A DNA stretch of 64,000 nucleotides from Begonia masoniana (lineage: Eukaryota; Streptophyta; Magnoliopsida; Cucurbitales; Begoniaceae): assembly GCA_022432975.1 (NCBI GenBank), contig CM039510.1:15456381-15520380 (forward strand). The letters are read 5' to 3'. The notes below the pieces were generated by a model. The model was not told the origin of the DNA. It did no database searches and saw nothing but the letters and a program-made list of their open reading frames with translations. The number at the start of each line of letters is the position of its first letter. Position 1 is the stretch's first letter. This document shows, piece after piece, positions 35,801-48,623 of the stretch. The translations under genes and the position numbers were made by a program.

Positions 35801-35954
35801 TGCCCTTTTGATTTCCACCAAAAGTAACGCTTCCTTTCTTTTTGTTGACCATAGCAAATTTTGTTGAGTCTCCTGTCATGTGTCTCGAGCAACCACTATC
35901 GAGATACCATTGATTTTTCCCTGGAGAACAGTCAACCTGCAAAATAGTAATCAA
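32870..35954 (-). pseudogene. pol: pol of the large copia element (PR, INT, RT, RH)
   Basis: On the minus strand 35385-35954 has protease WYLDSGCSRHMTG and the pre-integrase HRRLGHVGMGTLAK with CEACQMGK. 35087-35272 has integrase VDDFSRFTWVFFLKSK. 34034-34984 carries the later integrase part ([10 protein letters not shown]) and RT with [30 protein letters not shown] and DVKSAFLNG. 33567-33929 has YVNDIIFGS, where the first catalytic Asp of YVDD is Asn. 32870-33536 has RNase H (YSDSDYAGSLVDRKSTS) and its C-terminal HIEVRYHFIRD. Frame breaks between these parts inactivate it. Confidence 0.88.
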
Positions 35955-36359
35955 TTGGTCTTCTTAGGTACCCAAATCTTTTAGGTCCTAATGTTACGTC
36001 TGGTTCCCTTAGGAACCCATTGAAGTTTAGCACTTGATTTCTTACTAAATTTCAAGGGACATTCATATGATTTATGCCCTACTTCATTGCAAGCATGACA
36101 AGTAGAGGATTTAACAAAGAAATTCTTATATACTTTCTTTTTGCTGAATCTATCATATCCTAAGCCAGCTTTATCAAATGTAACTCTCTGGCTTCCTAAC
36201 AACATGTTCAAATTTTTACTGCCATTAGTAAATTTCAGGACAATGTTATTCAGGTTTTCATTTCTACACTTAAGGTCCACTATCTCCTTTTCATGCAGAT
36301 TACATTTCTTAGCATGCTCATCGACTAAGTTTGCATTTTCTTTCTTCACAGAATTATAT

Positions 36360-38953
36360 TGTAACACCCGACATTTCGGCCAGGTGATTTTCTGACCATT
36401 TTCATTGTCACCCTCTTATTTAACCGTTATGATTTATATTTAATGTTAAGACAAATTTATTACAAGTTGTGTGAAACTAGGTTGGGTGGCAGTTTTGTAA
36501 TTAAAATCGATGGATTTAGTATAAATAGGAAATGGAAACCTTAAACCTCATTTATTACCACTGTAGCCGACATTCCCTCTCGGCGATTCCTTCTTTCCCA
36601 AGTTCTTGCTCTCGGCTACCAGAACTTCCCTTATCGACGGCTGGTTTCGAGCTTGCTCTTCTCTGCAAATCCATACCCCAGGTATGAAATGGACAATGTA
36701 GTCATTCATTAGTAAATAGAGCTCTGTTTTCAGCTCGGCACTGAGTTCGGATATTTTTAGCAGTGGCCGAGTAGCTTTAGACTTTTTAAAATCTGAGAGT
36801 AGAAATGTCATCCCGAATCGATTCTGAGCATTTTAAGTAACCAACTCGGATTTAATCAATGGTAAAACCTGTCCACCTAGTTTCGGATTTCAGACTGCAG
36901 TGTGTCAAACAGAGGAATCGGAATGACTTTAGCTATTAGATCCTAGGATGGTTTATGATTAGGACTATTAGGACTTTGTTTTAACTACTGTAATGTACAT
37001 GTTTTAGGTGAAGAAGTTTAAAGGAAAGAAGCTCGGATTGCTAAGGAATCCAGGTAAGTGAATGTATTAAGATTTCCGGCCACTAGGGCCCTACACCGTA
37101 AGGGTATTAGGAAATCACTGAGATGTTAGCTTATTGACTATGATTTGTTATTTCCACGATATGAAGAAGTTGTGTAAGTAAATGTAAAGTTACAGGATGT
37201 TTTACTTGTCCTCATGATATGACTTCTCTCTATGAACTTTATGTCCATGCACTGTGTTCATGTTATGATTAAGTTGAGAATATGAAAAGCAAATGTAACC
37301 AAGATTAAGTGCAGAGCGGGGAAAGACTATGTTATGTATGACTCGTGAATTCTCCCACTGGTGGAGGCCGAGTTGATGATATGTATGACTCGCGAAATCT
37401 CCCACTGGTGGAGGCCGAGTTAATGATATGTATGGCTCGCGAATTCTCCCACTGGGGAGGCCGAGTGATGTATCATGATTGCCGCGATAGGCAAATGATT
37501 ATGTATGTCTGCCGCGATAGGCAAATGACTATGTACCCCTGTCTTCCTCCCTCGTCTCCTGCCTTAATATATGTTATGTAAATGATAAAGATGAACATGA
37601 ATGAAGAATGGTTTATGAACTTATGTCTCTTTAAATTGTGTACTCATGTATATCTGTCAGCATGCATTCCTTACTAAGCATTAGGCTTATAGTTAAACCT
37701 TATGGTGTAGGTGAAGAAGGTTCAGGTGAGGATGTTATGTTCAAAGAGGATGCTTAAGGCTGGTTGCTGGAGGATGCTCAAGGTGACAGTGCGGGACTGG
37801 AGAGGCGATTTATGACCCCTGGTTAAGACTCTTATGTTACAGTATATTAAAGAATATGGTAGTTTAAGTAGGATGAGATTATTTTAAAACGTTGAGCTTT
37901 GAAACTGTCTAGTGGATCACTGAGTCAGGGAATGATTATATAGATTTATAAATGGTCTGTTGCTTAAGTCTTCCGCTATATGCATTTTGAATGAGTTGTG
38001 TTTTCTTTCTGTTGGAAGGAGTCATTTGATGATTTAGAGTTCTCTACCGTAAGACGGAAGCTGGAAGAGGTAGTCTTCCGGCTGACGTCATCGGCAGATG
38101 CCGAAGGAATAGTTGTTGATGGTTTAGTCTTCCGGTTGACGTCATCGGCAGATGCCGAGAGTTAATTGTTTGATGGTTTAGTCTTCCGGCTGACGTCATC
38201 GGCAGATGCCGAAGGAATGTTAGTCTTCCGGCTGACGTCATCGGCAGATGCCGAAGGAATAGTTGTTGATGGTTTAGTCTTCCGGTTGACGTCATCGGCA
38301 GATGCCGAGAGTTAATTGTTTGATGGTTTAGTCTTCCAGCTGACGTCATCGGCAGATGCCGAAGGGTAGTTGTTTGTTGGTTTAGTCTTCCGGCTGACGT
38401 CATCGGCAGATGCCGAAGGATAGTTGTATGATGGTTTAGTCTTCCGGATGACGCCACCGGAAGATGTAAAATGTGTTTTTGTCATTTAGTGACCGGATGA
38501 TGTTTTAATTTAGCACGCGAGGCCCACGTGCCCACCGGAAGATGTCTCCTTTTAGGTGATGATAAGCGAGTCACGCGTAATACACGTGATGACCGGACGA
38601 CTAAGTTTCTGAGAGTTGTCAACGCATGCAACCCATGCAGACCCGAGTGGTATTTTGTTAAGAGAATTGAGGGCACTTCCTCTTTTCCCGAAATTGTCAA
38701 GAAACCGATGACCGAGTCTAGTCGCTCGACTCTGTGAAAGTTTGAGCCGACGAGGCGTGGGAAGTTGGGCATGAGAGGGTTCGTCTTCCTTAATGGTTCT
38801 GCGTCTCTATTACCAGTTTAGAAAAAAAAATATATATGTAAAATGTGAAAGTCTGTTGAGAGATAGTAAGTGAACGTAATAATAGTAAAAGTCAAGCAAA
38901 CGATTAATGAAAGGATATGAACACGTGACGGCTACCTGGCCGGGGTCGTTACA
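36360..38953 (+). mobile_element. solo LTR A, Ty3 type, 2594 bp
   Basis: Starts TGTAACACCCGAC and ends GGGGTCGTTACA. TATAT lies on both sides (36355-36359 and 38954-38958). No interior or second LTR is present. Its sequence follows the 57760 LTR throughout, with shared CACTGTAGCCGACA, CAGGTAAGTGAATGTA and ACTAAGCATTAGGCTTATAG. It splits the copia gag. Confidence 0.95.
38050..38470. repeat. tandem array of TGACGTCA plus TCGGCAGATGCCGA in LTR A
   Basis: Units of about 42-58 bp read GTCTTCCGGCTGACGTCA followed by TCGGCAGATGCCGA and a variable spacer. TGACGTCA is exact at 38083, 38137, 38191, 38233, 38287, 38341 and 38395, with a degraded copy at 38444. TCGGCA-GA-TGCCGA is a perfect 6-bp inverted repeat. 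The array gives a spurious repetitive ORF on the minus strand. Confidence 0.95.
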
Positions 38954-41260
38954 TATATTTAGCTTTGAGCATACTATACTGTTTAACTAAGTCATTGAAG
39001 GCATCTATTAGATCACCCTCATCATTATCACTGTCACAGGAAGAATGACTTACCTCATCTTCGTGTGCCATGAAGCACAGATTGGAAACTTCCTCATCTT
39101 CCGAGGAAGTATCACTTTCACTGTCGTCCCAAGTAGCCTTCATTGCTCTCTTTTTGAATTTCTTGGGGCCTTTCTTAGCCTGTGGACAATCAGCCTTGAT
39201 ATGTCCTGGCTTCCCGCACTCGAAGCAGGTAATTTCCTTCTCCTTTTGAGGCTTTTCTCCTCTAGAGAATTTCCTCCCATGCATCCTTTTTCTCTAGAGG
39301 AACTTGCTGAATCTTCTAGTGATGAGTGTTATATCCTCATCATCATCTTCCTCCTCTGATTCTTCCTGCTTGCTTGAGGAAGCTTTGAGGGCAATGTCCT
39401 TCTTTTTACTGATATCTTTCTCTTTGAGATCTTCTTTGTCATTGACTCTCATGGTTATCTCATGAGTCATCAGAGAGCCAATGAGCTCTTCAAGCTTAAG
39501 CACTTTGAGATCCCTGGCCTCTTGTATGGCTGTCACTTTTGGTTGCCATGCTCTCGGTAGGCATCTCAGAATCTTCCTTACCTGTTCTTCACCTGAGTAC
39601 ATCTTACCAAGAGCTTTTAAGCCATTAGTAATGTTAGTAAAACGAGTAAACATAGAACTAATTGATTCATCCTTTGACATGGTAAACAGTTCATACTTGT
39701 AACACCCGGCAATTTTGCCATGTAAATATTCATTGAATTATTAGACGAAATTAATGGAAATATTTATACAATGTATGTTTTGTGAGTTTTTCGATAGTTT
39801 CAATTGAATGTGGTGATTCGTAAAGCCGATTTGAGGAAACTAAATAGTAAAATAGTTAAAAACCAATAGAAGGGCAAAATAGGGAAGGAATTAAGGTAGG
39901 TGGGTGGGAGCCAATGGATGGTTGCCAAATGTCCATAACTTGCTGAGAAACCTACCTATTGTTTCCTCTTCTCTACTCTTCTACGTAAACCTTCATTTTC
40001 ACCCTCCTCTCCGTTCTCTCTTTCAGGCGATTGAGACAAACTTCCAAAAACCTTGTTTCACCTATTTCTTCTGTTTCCTTCAGCAAAGGTAATCATCTAA
40101 CCTAGTTAACGAGTTTGGACAAGTTAAGATGTGAGTTTTGTTGAAGTTAAAGGTTACGATAGTTTGGAGTGAACTCACTGTTTTTACATGAAAACACATT
40201 GGTTTGTTTTGTAAAGGTCTGAATGGAGTTTGAAGCTTATTCTACTAAGTTATTAGTTAGCATTTGTAGCTCTGTTGATTTTCCTTACGTTCATGTTTTA
40301 AGTCCGTGTATAACCGAGACGTTCAAGACTTGCAACTCTACAGCAACAGGTAAGTTCATACGTATATGTTTGGCCCTTAAGACCCTACAATACAGAGGTA
40401 CTAGGTTTTATGTTGTCGGGATTTCTGTTGGGTAGTTAAACCATAGGTTATGTTTTAGGTTAAGTGTGTTCTGTTTTATATCTTGCTTATTATTATTCTG
40501 TCGCTTGTCTATGAATGTTCATGCATACACGTTTTCTTTGAAAGTCATGAAAATATTTTCTGCACACGGTTTGAAGTTAAGCAAGATAAAACCTGTAATG
40601 AAATGTATGGTTAAGTGTGGACGAGGACTGGCATCCTGTCATGTACTCCTGTTATGTCCTGTTTTGGCATGTACTCCTGTTGCGCCAGCTCTTCTTCCCA
40701 CTTATACCTTCCTGTCCAGTGAAATGTAATGTAATGTTCATGTATTTGTAAATGTTCATGCATAACACGTGCATCACTTTGCATTGTATGTTCTTACTGA
40801 GCTCTAGGCTCATAGTTGAACTCCCTGTTGTAGGTATAGATTCTCCAGAGGAGGACATTGTGCCTCAAGATGATGAGTTGATGTAGTTGGTGGGATGAGC
40901 TCACGGGGTGGTTGTTGCAGTCAGACAAGAGTTAACTCTGTGAGAATGTACTTTCTGAAGTTATGTCAAGTTCTGTAACATCTTTTGAAGTTTTTAAAAA
41001 CATTTGAAGTGTAGGTTCAGTTCTGTACAACTTTTAAGTTCTTTTAAAACGACGTATGGAATCTGTATTGATGTCTAAAATGTAACGACCCTTACCCGTA
41101 CCCTTAATTTTTCGTACAATTTTTTTTTTTAACAATGTATCGTTTGAGCGGAAATTTAAATCGTTAAGATCGTTCAGAGAATTGAAAACCATTTAAAATC
41201 ATTAATAGGAACTTAATAAAACAATTTATAAAAATTAAGTTTTTAACATTTTTCTGCAAT

Positions 41261-41520
41261 CACGATCGATCGTGGTCATATCACGATTGATCGTGATCAG
41301 CTAAAAATAAAAATGAAATTTAAACATTTTTCCTACAATCACGATCGATCGTGGTCACGCTGAACTGATCCCGATCGATCGCGGTAGTGTGCCCGATCGA
41401 TCGGGCTGCCTCTGGAATTCAATAAGAAATTTTCCCAGATCACGATCGATCGTGGTCAAATCACGATCGATCGTGATAGCCCTTTTTCCTCTTTTCTGCA
41501 GATCACGATCGATCGTGATT
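41261..41520. repeat. CACGATCGATCGTG palindrome cluster in the left LTR of C
   Basis: Repeated 14-bp palindromes CACGATCGATCGTG are separated by short spacers (GTCAAAT, GATCAGC). A CCCGATCGATCGGG variant lies at 41392. A matching cluster with extra copies is at 48960-49262. Distance to the LTR 3' end is 180-440 bases. Confidence 0.93.
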
Positions 41521-41783
41521 TCCTGCATACACATACAACACCTAAGAAAAACACACTTCACAATTCCCTTTTCTACCTCATACATTCATCACTTCTTTTA
41601 ACACTTTTCATAACAATACAATCACTCTACTCCTCGTATACAATCCCCACTATACCAATCGCCCAAAAACCGACTTAAAACTCATTTAAAATATAACAAA
41701 ATTTCTTAAAAACGAACCGCGTGGTTCCGTTTAAAAGTTTAACATATCCTCCTGTTTTTGAAATCAGTAAAACCTTACAAAAC

Positions 41784-43844
41784 TGTAACGCCCCGAGTTA
41801 TCTGAACCTGGCTCGTCACACAATGCCCATATATGACTAAGATTTCTACTATATATATTTTTTTTAAAAAAAATAAACTTTAAAAACATTTAAATATTTG
41901 CAGCGGAAATTATTTGAATCACAACGAAGTTATACAAAACTACGAAATGCTGTTGAATGGTTAAGAAACAATCGGCAATTTGAAAATTCTAGTTTAAACA
42001 GAGAAGTACCAGAGAAGTCGTAGTAGTCAAACACATCTGCCGATTGATAAAGTCAACGGAAGAAGCAGAAAACAACCAAAATAGGAGACTCCTGCCGATG
42101 GCGTCAGTCGAATGAGAAACAAAGGACATCTCTCGGTAGACTGCATCTACCGGTGACTAAACGACAAACGCACTCAACATCTTCCGATGACGTCAGCACG
42201 CATCTGCCGATGAGTATACCGAGACATCATCCGATGGACTTAGACTCTACATCTTCCGATGACTTCAGCTCGCATCTGCCGATCACTAAACGTCAACGTT
42301 GTACCCACTCATACCGGTAGGGCAAATCCTACATCTTCCGATGACTATTCCTACGGCATCTTCCGATAGACAACAACAACATCCACCGATAGACATCGTC
42401 TACCGGTAGAAAACAGAATACATTTCTACTACTCCTCACTGTACTCACACAACACTAGTTACAGAAAGGAATTCGTTTGCTTTTCCGAGACCATTCAGAA
42501 ATAGCTCAACCATGGCATTTACCAAAATCCAGTAATAAACATTTAAAACTCAACAGATTACAGTTAACCGAAGAAAAATCTCAAAACGTGTTCAAAGTAT
42601 TGAAACCACTACTGTTATGGAGACTTAACATTTCTAAGTTTAAACACTGTCAACTAAACCTTCTCACCAACAGACATCAGTTAAGCCGCCCCATCAGCTG
42701 CCAAATTGTTACAAAGATGCACTCCACAACCAGCCTAGTCCTCGGCAGACTCAGTAAACACACCTGCTATCACTTCTTCACCTACATCACAAAACTCATC
42801 TATTAGCTTAATGCTAAGTAAGTAAAGCAATCAAGAAATGAAACAACAAAATATAAACCTAATATGCAATTTCTACTTTCTCAACTCAGTTGTTCATGCT
42901 TCGTTCCTGTTCAGATCCCCCTGTGAAATTGGGAGTTGGATCAACTCTCCCAAAGTGCACACATCCCTGTCTCATTAAGGGGCGGATTAATTCCCTTAAC
43001 AGTGAAACTGATTCCTCTGTTCAGATCCCCCTGTGAAATTGGGAGTTGGATCAACTCTCCCAAAGTGCATACATCCCTGTCTCATTAAGGGGCGGATTAG
43101 TTCCCTTAACAGTGAAACTGATTCTCATGACTGTTTCAATATGTTCAATCCTTACCATGCCAATCATGCTTTCAGATTCATTTTCGTATGTTTTTAAAAA
43201 AAACATGATGCATAGAATACAAATACACACAAATAATCGTAATCCTACCGTTTTGTGATGTAGGCCCGAAGGCACAAGCAAACTTCACTTACCTGGCCTC
43301 CTGGAAAAACTTGGTTGCAAGCTACTTCGGATATTACTCAAACCTAAAACCATAGACAAAGCAAACATTAAGTTTCTTCTAATCTTCATTCTAAACCACT
43401 AGAAATCTAAGGGAAACTGATTTGGGAACTCTAGTCATGGTGCATTCCCGATTTCAACTCATAAACCGAAACTAGCACTCGCATACCGCATTCTCAAAAC
43501 TTCATTTATCAACCCTCCTACCAACGATAGTTACAATGTAGCAAGAAATAGAAGCAAAACTCACCTAGTTCAGTGGAAATCGCTGGAAGAATCGGAGAGG
43601 ATCTCCTATCGCGCTCTGCTAAGCTGAGGGGCTGAGGGTGGAAGAGGAAATGAAATGAAACAGTGGCGGCTACTTCATTAACACTTCCCTTAAATACGTT
43701 ATCCATTTCTTCCAAATTGCTAATTACTCTTTTGTCCTTGCATAGTTATTAATTAACCCTATCACTTTCTTTCCAAAATTTACACAACAGCTAATACATC
43801 CTATGGGATAATTTAAATGTTGCTTAATAGAACCGAGTGTTACA
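41784..43844 (-). mobile_element. solo LTR D, Ty3 type, 2061 bp
   Basis: On + it reads TGTAACGCCCCGAG...ACCGAGTGTTACA, and the LTR itself is minus. AAAAC flanks both sides (41779-41783 and 43845-43849). The sister LTR of C keeps the uninterrupted site with a single AAAAC at about 49520, which proves the insertion. It contains TGCCGATG and CATCTTCCGATGACGTCA words at 42050-42420 and a 110-bp duplication at 42907-43130. Confidence 0.96.
42907..43130. repeat. 110-bp tandem duplication carrying two hairpins each
   Basis: Two near-identical units start at TTCAGATCCCCC (42910 and 43020). Each holds GGGAGTTGGATCAACTCTCC, a near-perfect foldback, and TTAAGGG...CCCTTAA with a 10-bp loop. This is the part of LTR D most likely to form RNA structure. 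Confidence 0.85.
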
Positions 43845-46144
43845 AAAACACATTCAATTTCCAGAAATACTTTCTATTACCTATCCAGATCCCAACATCC
43901 TATAATGTTCTAACAATTTCTATCCAAAATAATCCAAATACCTATGTACGTCCCCACGGGTCAAAATCACGCTCCAACTGCCAGCGCACTCCCCGGGCCA
44001 TCCTTCTTCAATTGATCATTCCTCGGGTGGAGGGATCTCGTAGTCACCTGTATCGGGATCACCTACACCATACAGACACCTATGCGATAAAAATCTCAGC
44101 AAGTCTTGTAAATGCAGATGCATGCTGTGCGTATGAGTTTCAGAAATCATTTTGGATGATGTGGTATTGTGACAGACCCCTTTTTCGGCCTTCACAATAG
44201 ATCAATAGCCCCCTTTCAGGCCACATCACTTTACATGTTAACATAGTGCCAAAATTCATTTTCTATGCATAATTTAAAACCGTGATGCATGAACAATTCA
44301 TATTATAAATAAACAACCACATGTGTACCATCAAGACGATAAATCATAACTTATAAAAGCAACCTATCCTAACTACCCAATCAAAGCATTTAAACAAAAC
44401 GTCACCAAAATCTCTCGAGACGACATTGACGTACGGTGTAGGCCAATCGGCCAGAGAAGATCACGAGAACTTACCTCGCGTCCGTTGTACACGCCCAGAG
44501 TCCAAAATGCTTTAATCTCATCAATTTAACAACCTAATAATAATAAATACAAGTTCACAATATAAATCTCAAGCATCAACTCAAAATCTCTGAATTGCAC
44601 AACTTTCTTCGTCTAACTATCAACAAGGCAATTTAACACAAAACAAACCAATTCAGCATAGTCAACTTCCAACTTGAAACCAAAATATAACCAAGGTATT
44701 TGAATAAAACCTTATACCTCAACCTAATATTCCAAGCCAATTAGTTTTGAGTCATATTCGCACTAATAATTTAATTCAACTACTTAAACAGCTCGAAGTA
44801 CATTCAATTAACAAAACTCAACAAATTTTCTTTCAATATTCTCGGATTTTTCCTTTAAAATTGGCTTAACTTTAAACCTCAATAACTCCCTCAACCCTTA
44901 TCCGTTTTCAATGATTCAACATATTTTGAAAACCTCATTATGTCTATTTTAACATGGAATCAAGCATTTATCCAAAACAAAACAGAATCAAGACAAAAAG
45001 ACCAAAAACCGAACTGACCGCGGTAACTCTCCAGTTTTTTTTTTTTTACACAACAACTTCAAAAATTCATACTAAATCAATTCTTAACGAAATCTAGTGA
45101 TTCAAGTTGCTATGGACTCCTTAGAATGTCTACTTTCTAATGGTGAAACTCATTTATCAAAAGCCATTCACATATACTGGCAGAAAAACTAAAACCGAAA
45201 CTGCTCTGTTTTTAGATCATTGCTTTTTGTCCAACTTCGAAAATTCACCATAAATCGTACACATATCCGAATTCAATAATTCAAAATGTCATAGAATCCT
45301 TACAATGTCTAGTTTAACATAGACTTATTCGTTTATCAAAAATAAAACCCAATAAACGGCAAAAAATCAAAAACCAAAGCTGCCCTAACCTTTTCCAGTT
45401 TTGTATATTTAAATCATCAACCCATATCTATCCAATAATGCTCAATAATCATCAATAGAGCGATAAATAACCTATTCTAACAAAACCCGGTTATTTTTAT
45501 GAAATCCCTACGAAACCCTAAACGTTTAAATCTCTAAAAGTTGAGAACTAAAGCCGGAAAACGCTAGAGACTTACCTAGAATCGCGAGGGGAAGAGAAAA
45601 CGTGAAGAACGTTTGATGATCGGAGAGAAATCGGTGGAGAAACGGAGGAGAACCGCCGTTGGAAGCTTGGTCGCCAAGAGAGGGAAACAAATTCCTCTCT
45701 GGAATTTGCCAAATGAAGAAGAAGAAGGGGTTGTGCCCCTTTTAATAAATTAAATTGCAAAAAAGACAAGTTTGCCCTTCCATTGAACTTTTCGTTTATC
45801 CTATTATTCGTCTATCGATTCGGTTTCTCTAAAATTTTCTTATTTCACCAATAATTCCAACTTATTCCTAGGGCTCTAATAAAACTTTCCGTTTGTCAAA
45901 CGGATTTATTTTACTATTTTTACGAATTAAACTACTATAAGGTTAAAAACGGAAACTTGACCGTATACCTTCGATTTGGGATTTCTAATATTTCCAGATT
46001 TCTCCTAAAATTCATATTAGTCATAAGGGTTCTATTAAAACTTTCCGTTTATAAAACGGGCTTAATTTGACATATTTACAATAATGCCATCCATATACGA
46101 AAAACTGAAAACCCGTCAAAACCGGGTGTTACATTCTACCCACC

Positions 46145-48059
46145 TTAATTGAAATTTTGTCCCCAAAATTTGACTTAACTTATAGTCCTCGATATTATTG
46201 TATTTTGTCTTACGGCCTTATTCTTCAATTTACTATCGTCCCGTTCCTCTCGAGCGTCTTCATTCTATCTCTCCAAAACTCGTATCTCTCCTTAAAAACT
46301 CTAATCCTATCACACTTGGGGTCAACCTCTATGGTTCTGAACCAAAGCTCCTGAACTCGACGACGCATCGTTAGCCCCTAACTGCATTCGCTATTTTTGA
46401 TTTGGCTAACAACGCATCAAATTATGCATCGCGTGCTATCAGATTCCGAAGTCTCCAATTCGAATAACCACATTGCATATCCATGCACCTAAATAATTCA
46501 CGCATGCGTTGATCTTCACTCAATCACTCATAGGTTAAACCTTCTAACTCATTTAATTTGGTCCTATTTTTAGGTTTCCTTGGTCAAAACTTACCACAAG
46601 GCCTTGAATTGATGTTTTTCCTTAGTTATTTTCTTAAATCATAACTATACTTAAACTTCCTAACTTCAGCTAGATCAACATCGTCTAAAGATTCCTACCA
46701 ACTCCTGGGCTACAACCTAAACTTCTGCTTAAATTCATCGGATCTATCCGTAATCGGAATGCATGTGAATTCAGATTTCTACATTTTCTCTAGTATTCTT
46801 CAGTCACATGTCTTCTTAAACAATTCGCCAATCGCCGGCGACTATTTCAGTGTAGGCTTCTCAACCAGGTTCCCATTGCTATACTTTGCAAACTAAATCA
46901 TCAGAATACCTGAAGGTTTCAACAAGTCCAACTGGCGCTAACGTCGCTATTCTCTTAAAATCCTCATTCCTTTATGAATAAAATCCTATAAACATCGCAT
47001 TCCCTTCTAAGTTACCTCTACAAGCTTCCATGTTAGGTTCTTAACTGAAATTCCCATATTACCTACATTACACTCATTTGTCCAACTTAAATCTTTATTG
47101 ACTCTATGTACTATCAAGTCCTTAGGTTTTGCCATTGGTTCGCTTCAATTATTAATTCTAACCTTAAGTCATTTATGCATTCATTGGCATTGACTTGTCA
47201 AACATAAGTCGAACCTTTGAGACTCTTCCAACTAAGGCTCGATTCTAAGTGTACTTAAATGGCTCCTGAGTAATTCCCCGTTCTCCTTATTCGACAAGTC
47301 GCGAATTTCACAAATCACCCGACTTTAAAACACTATACTAGACTTCCAATCTTAACCCTTCGTAGTTACTAAATAGTTTACCCTCTTTCGTTTCTCACAG
47401 CTAGGGTTCTAAATATTCTACTTTATTCCCTTGCAACGATTTATCCAACGATTTTCTTGTTAGCAAACTTGTTGCAGATAAGTTTACATCCTTAATCCAC
47501 ATCTCCTCAATTCCTAAAATCTTACCCCTTTGTTACTAATAATTTAGAACATCTTTTTGTTTTCTTCATCGATATTGGTCGGTAAGAACACCCCTACGAA
47601 GTCACCCAGATCTTACGTCCACGACTTGTATTGGTCCACTACGTCCTCCAAAACCACAACCATAATAGCCTCTCCCTGGACGATTTAGGGTACCCCTCAA
47701 TTAGTTTATACCTAAGCTTTCATCCTTCTCTTTGATTAGTCTTATCCTAGAATCTCCAAGGGTTGGTCAACTAGGTAAAGTCCCTATCTATTTAAAGGTT
47801 AATTCTCATATCTAGTAGGTAACCAAACTTTAAGTGCACAGTTCTTGTGGTTGAGTCGGCTAGTTCTATCAACGCATAACTCTCTTTCTATAGGGTCTAT
47901 ATCGTCCTGTATCTAACTTACTGCCTTCTCGTCGAGATTCACCTAGGAACCCCTTCCTACCCACCTTCTACCATTCCCTTACACCTTTATTCTCAAGCTA
48001 TCACTCCAACTACCCTTTTTCCATTCTACTATCCTTCACTTCTCTAACAGGGAAGTTAA
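46145..48059. other. non-coding interior of element C
   Basis: About 1.9 kb with no frame above 65 residues on either strand and no pol motif. It begins (on -) after the gag remnant and ends at the GGGGACAAAATTTC and purine-tract region usual before a Ty3 3' LTR. Confidence 0.6.
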
Positions 48060-48623
48060 AACATTACCTGAAACAGCTGATGGATGGGCAGTTTCTTCAT
48101 CTCTGATCGAGGCAATTGTCCTCGGTGCGACTCTCACCTGATTGGTAGCCGTTCTTGGACAATTATGGGCATAGTGACCTGCCACCCCACATCTGTAGCA
48201 GTTGTCTGTACCCACTCTACTAGCGCCATAGTGCTCTTTCTGGCAATCAGGACACCGAGGTCTTCAGGAAGTTCCTTGCGCCTGTTTCCTTTTACCCTGG
48301 CTATTCTTTCCCTCGTACGCCCTTTTAACACCTCTTCGTGGCCCTTCCTCTACGGAGCGCGGTTGAAATCCTATGATGAACCTATCCATACCGTGGCTAC
48401 TAGGAGCAATCACCACTTGGGTTCCAGGGCCCTCTCGGTTTATTAATGCCTCAAGCTGGCGAGATTGTCTATTTATATGTTGTGCTTGTTGATCTAGTTG
48501 TTGAGACTGCATTTCTATATGCTGAGCCTGTCGTTCTAAGTGTTGGGACTGTTGGGTAATGAATTGTCTCAACTGGTCTATCGTGTCATCCCTCTCATCC
48601 CTATCATTCCCTCGACGCACCAT
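48060..48623 (-). pseudogene. gag: gag of element C: N-terminus joined to zinc knuckle, capsid missing
   Basis: MVRRGNDRDERDDTIDQLRQ starts a frame at 48623 and continues as a glutamine-rich coiled coil with heptad-like spacing (residues 15-60). After about 120 residues and a stop, a shifted frame holds RCPDCQKEHYG and the knuckle CYRCGVAGHYAHNC (48159-48200), then RVAPRTIASI, which in full elements leads into the protease. The capsid domain between them is absent. Assembly would have to rely on proteins of an autonomous relative. Confidence 0.75.

Larger units (their letters stand above)
35981..39697 (-). pseudogene. gag: gag C-terminal two thirds of the large copia element, split by a solo LTR
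   Basis: 39294-39697 encodes KYELFTMSKDESISSMFTRF and on, the UBN2-type Gag core. 38954-39284 has a first zinc knuckle (CFECGKPGHIKADC) and an acidic tail. After solo LTR A (36360-38953) the frame continues at 36355 with a coiled-coil-like segment and a second knuckle, CHACNEVGHKSYEC. Two knuckles and a coiled coil fit a large copia Gag. The N-terminal third lies at 55570-55976. Confidence 0.85.
41081..46133 (-). repeat. 3' LTR of element C, interrupted by solo LTR D
   Basis: Apart from D it matches 48785-52055 nearly base for base. It has one copy of the GATGTGG...CCACATC inverted unit (44158-44227), where the partner has four, and fewer CGATCGATCG palindromes. Confidence 0.95.

Noticed and set aside
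38044..38457. Minus-strand repetitive protein of 137 residues (LRHLPMTSAGRLN repeats)
   Set aside because: It is the translation of the non-coding TGACGTCA array in LTR A. Unit lengths vary and no start, promoter or domain supports a gene.
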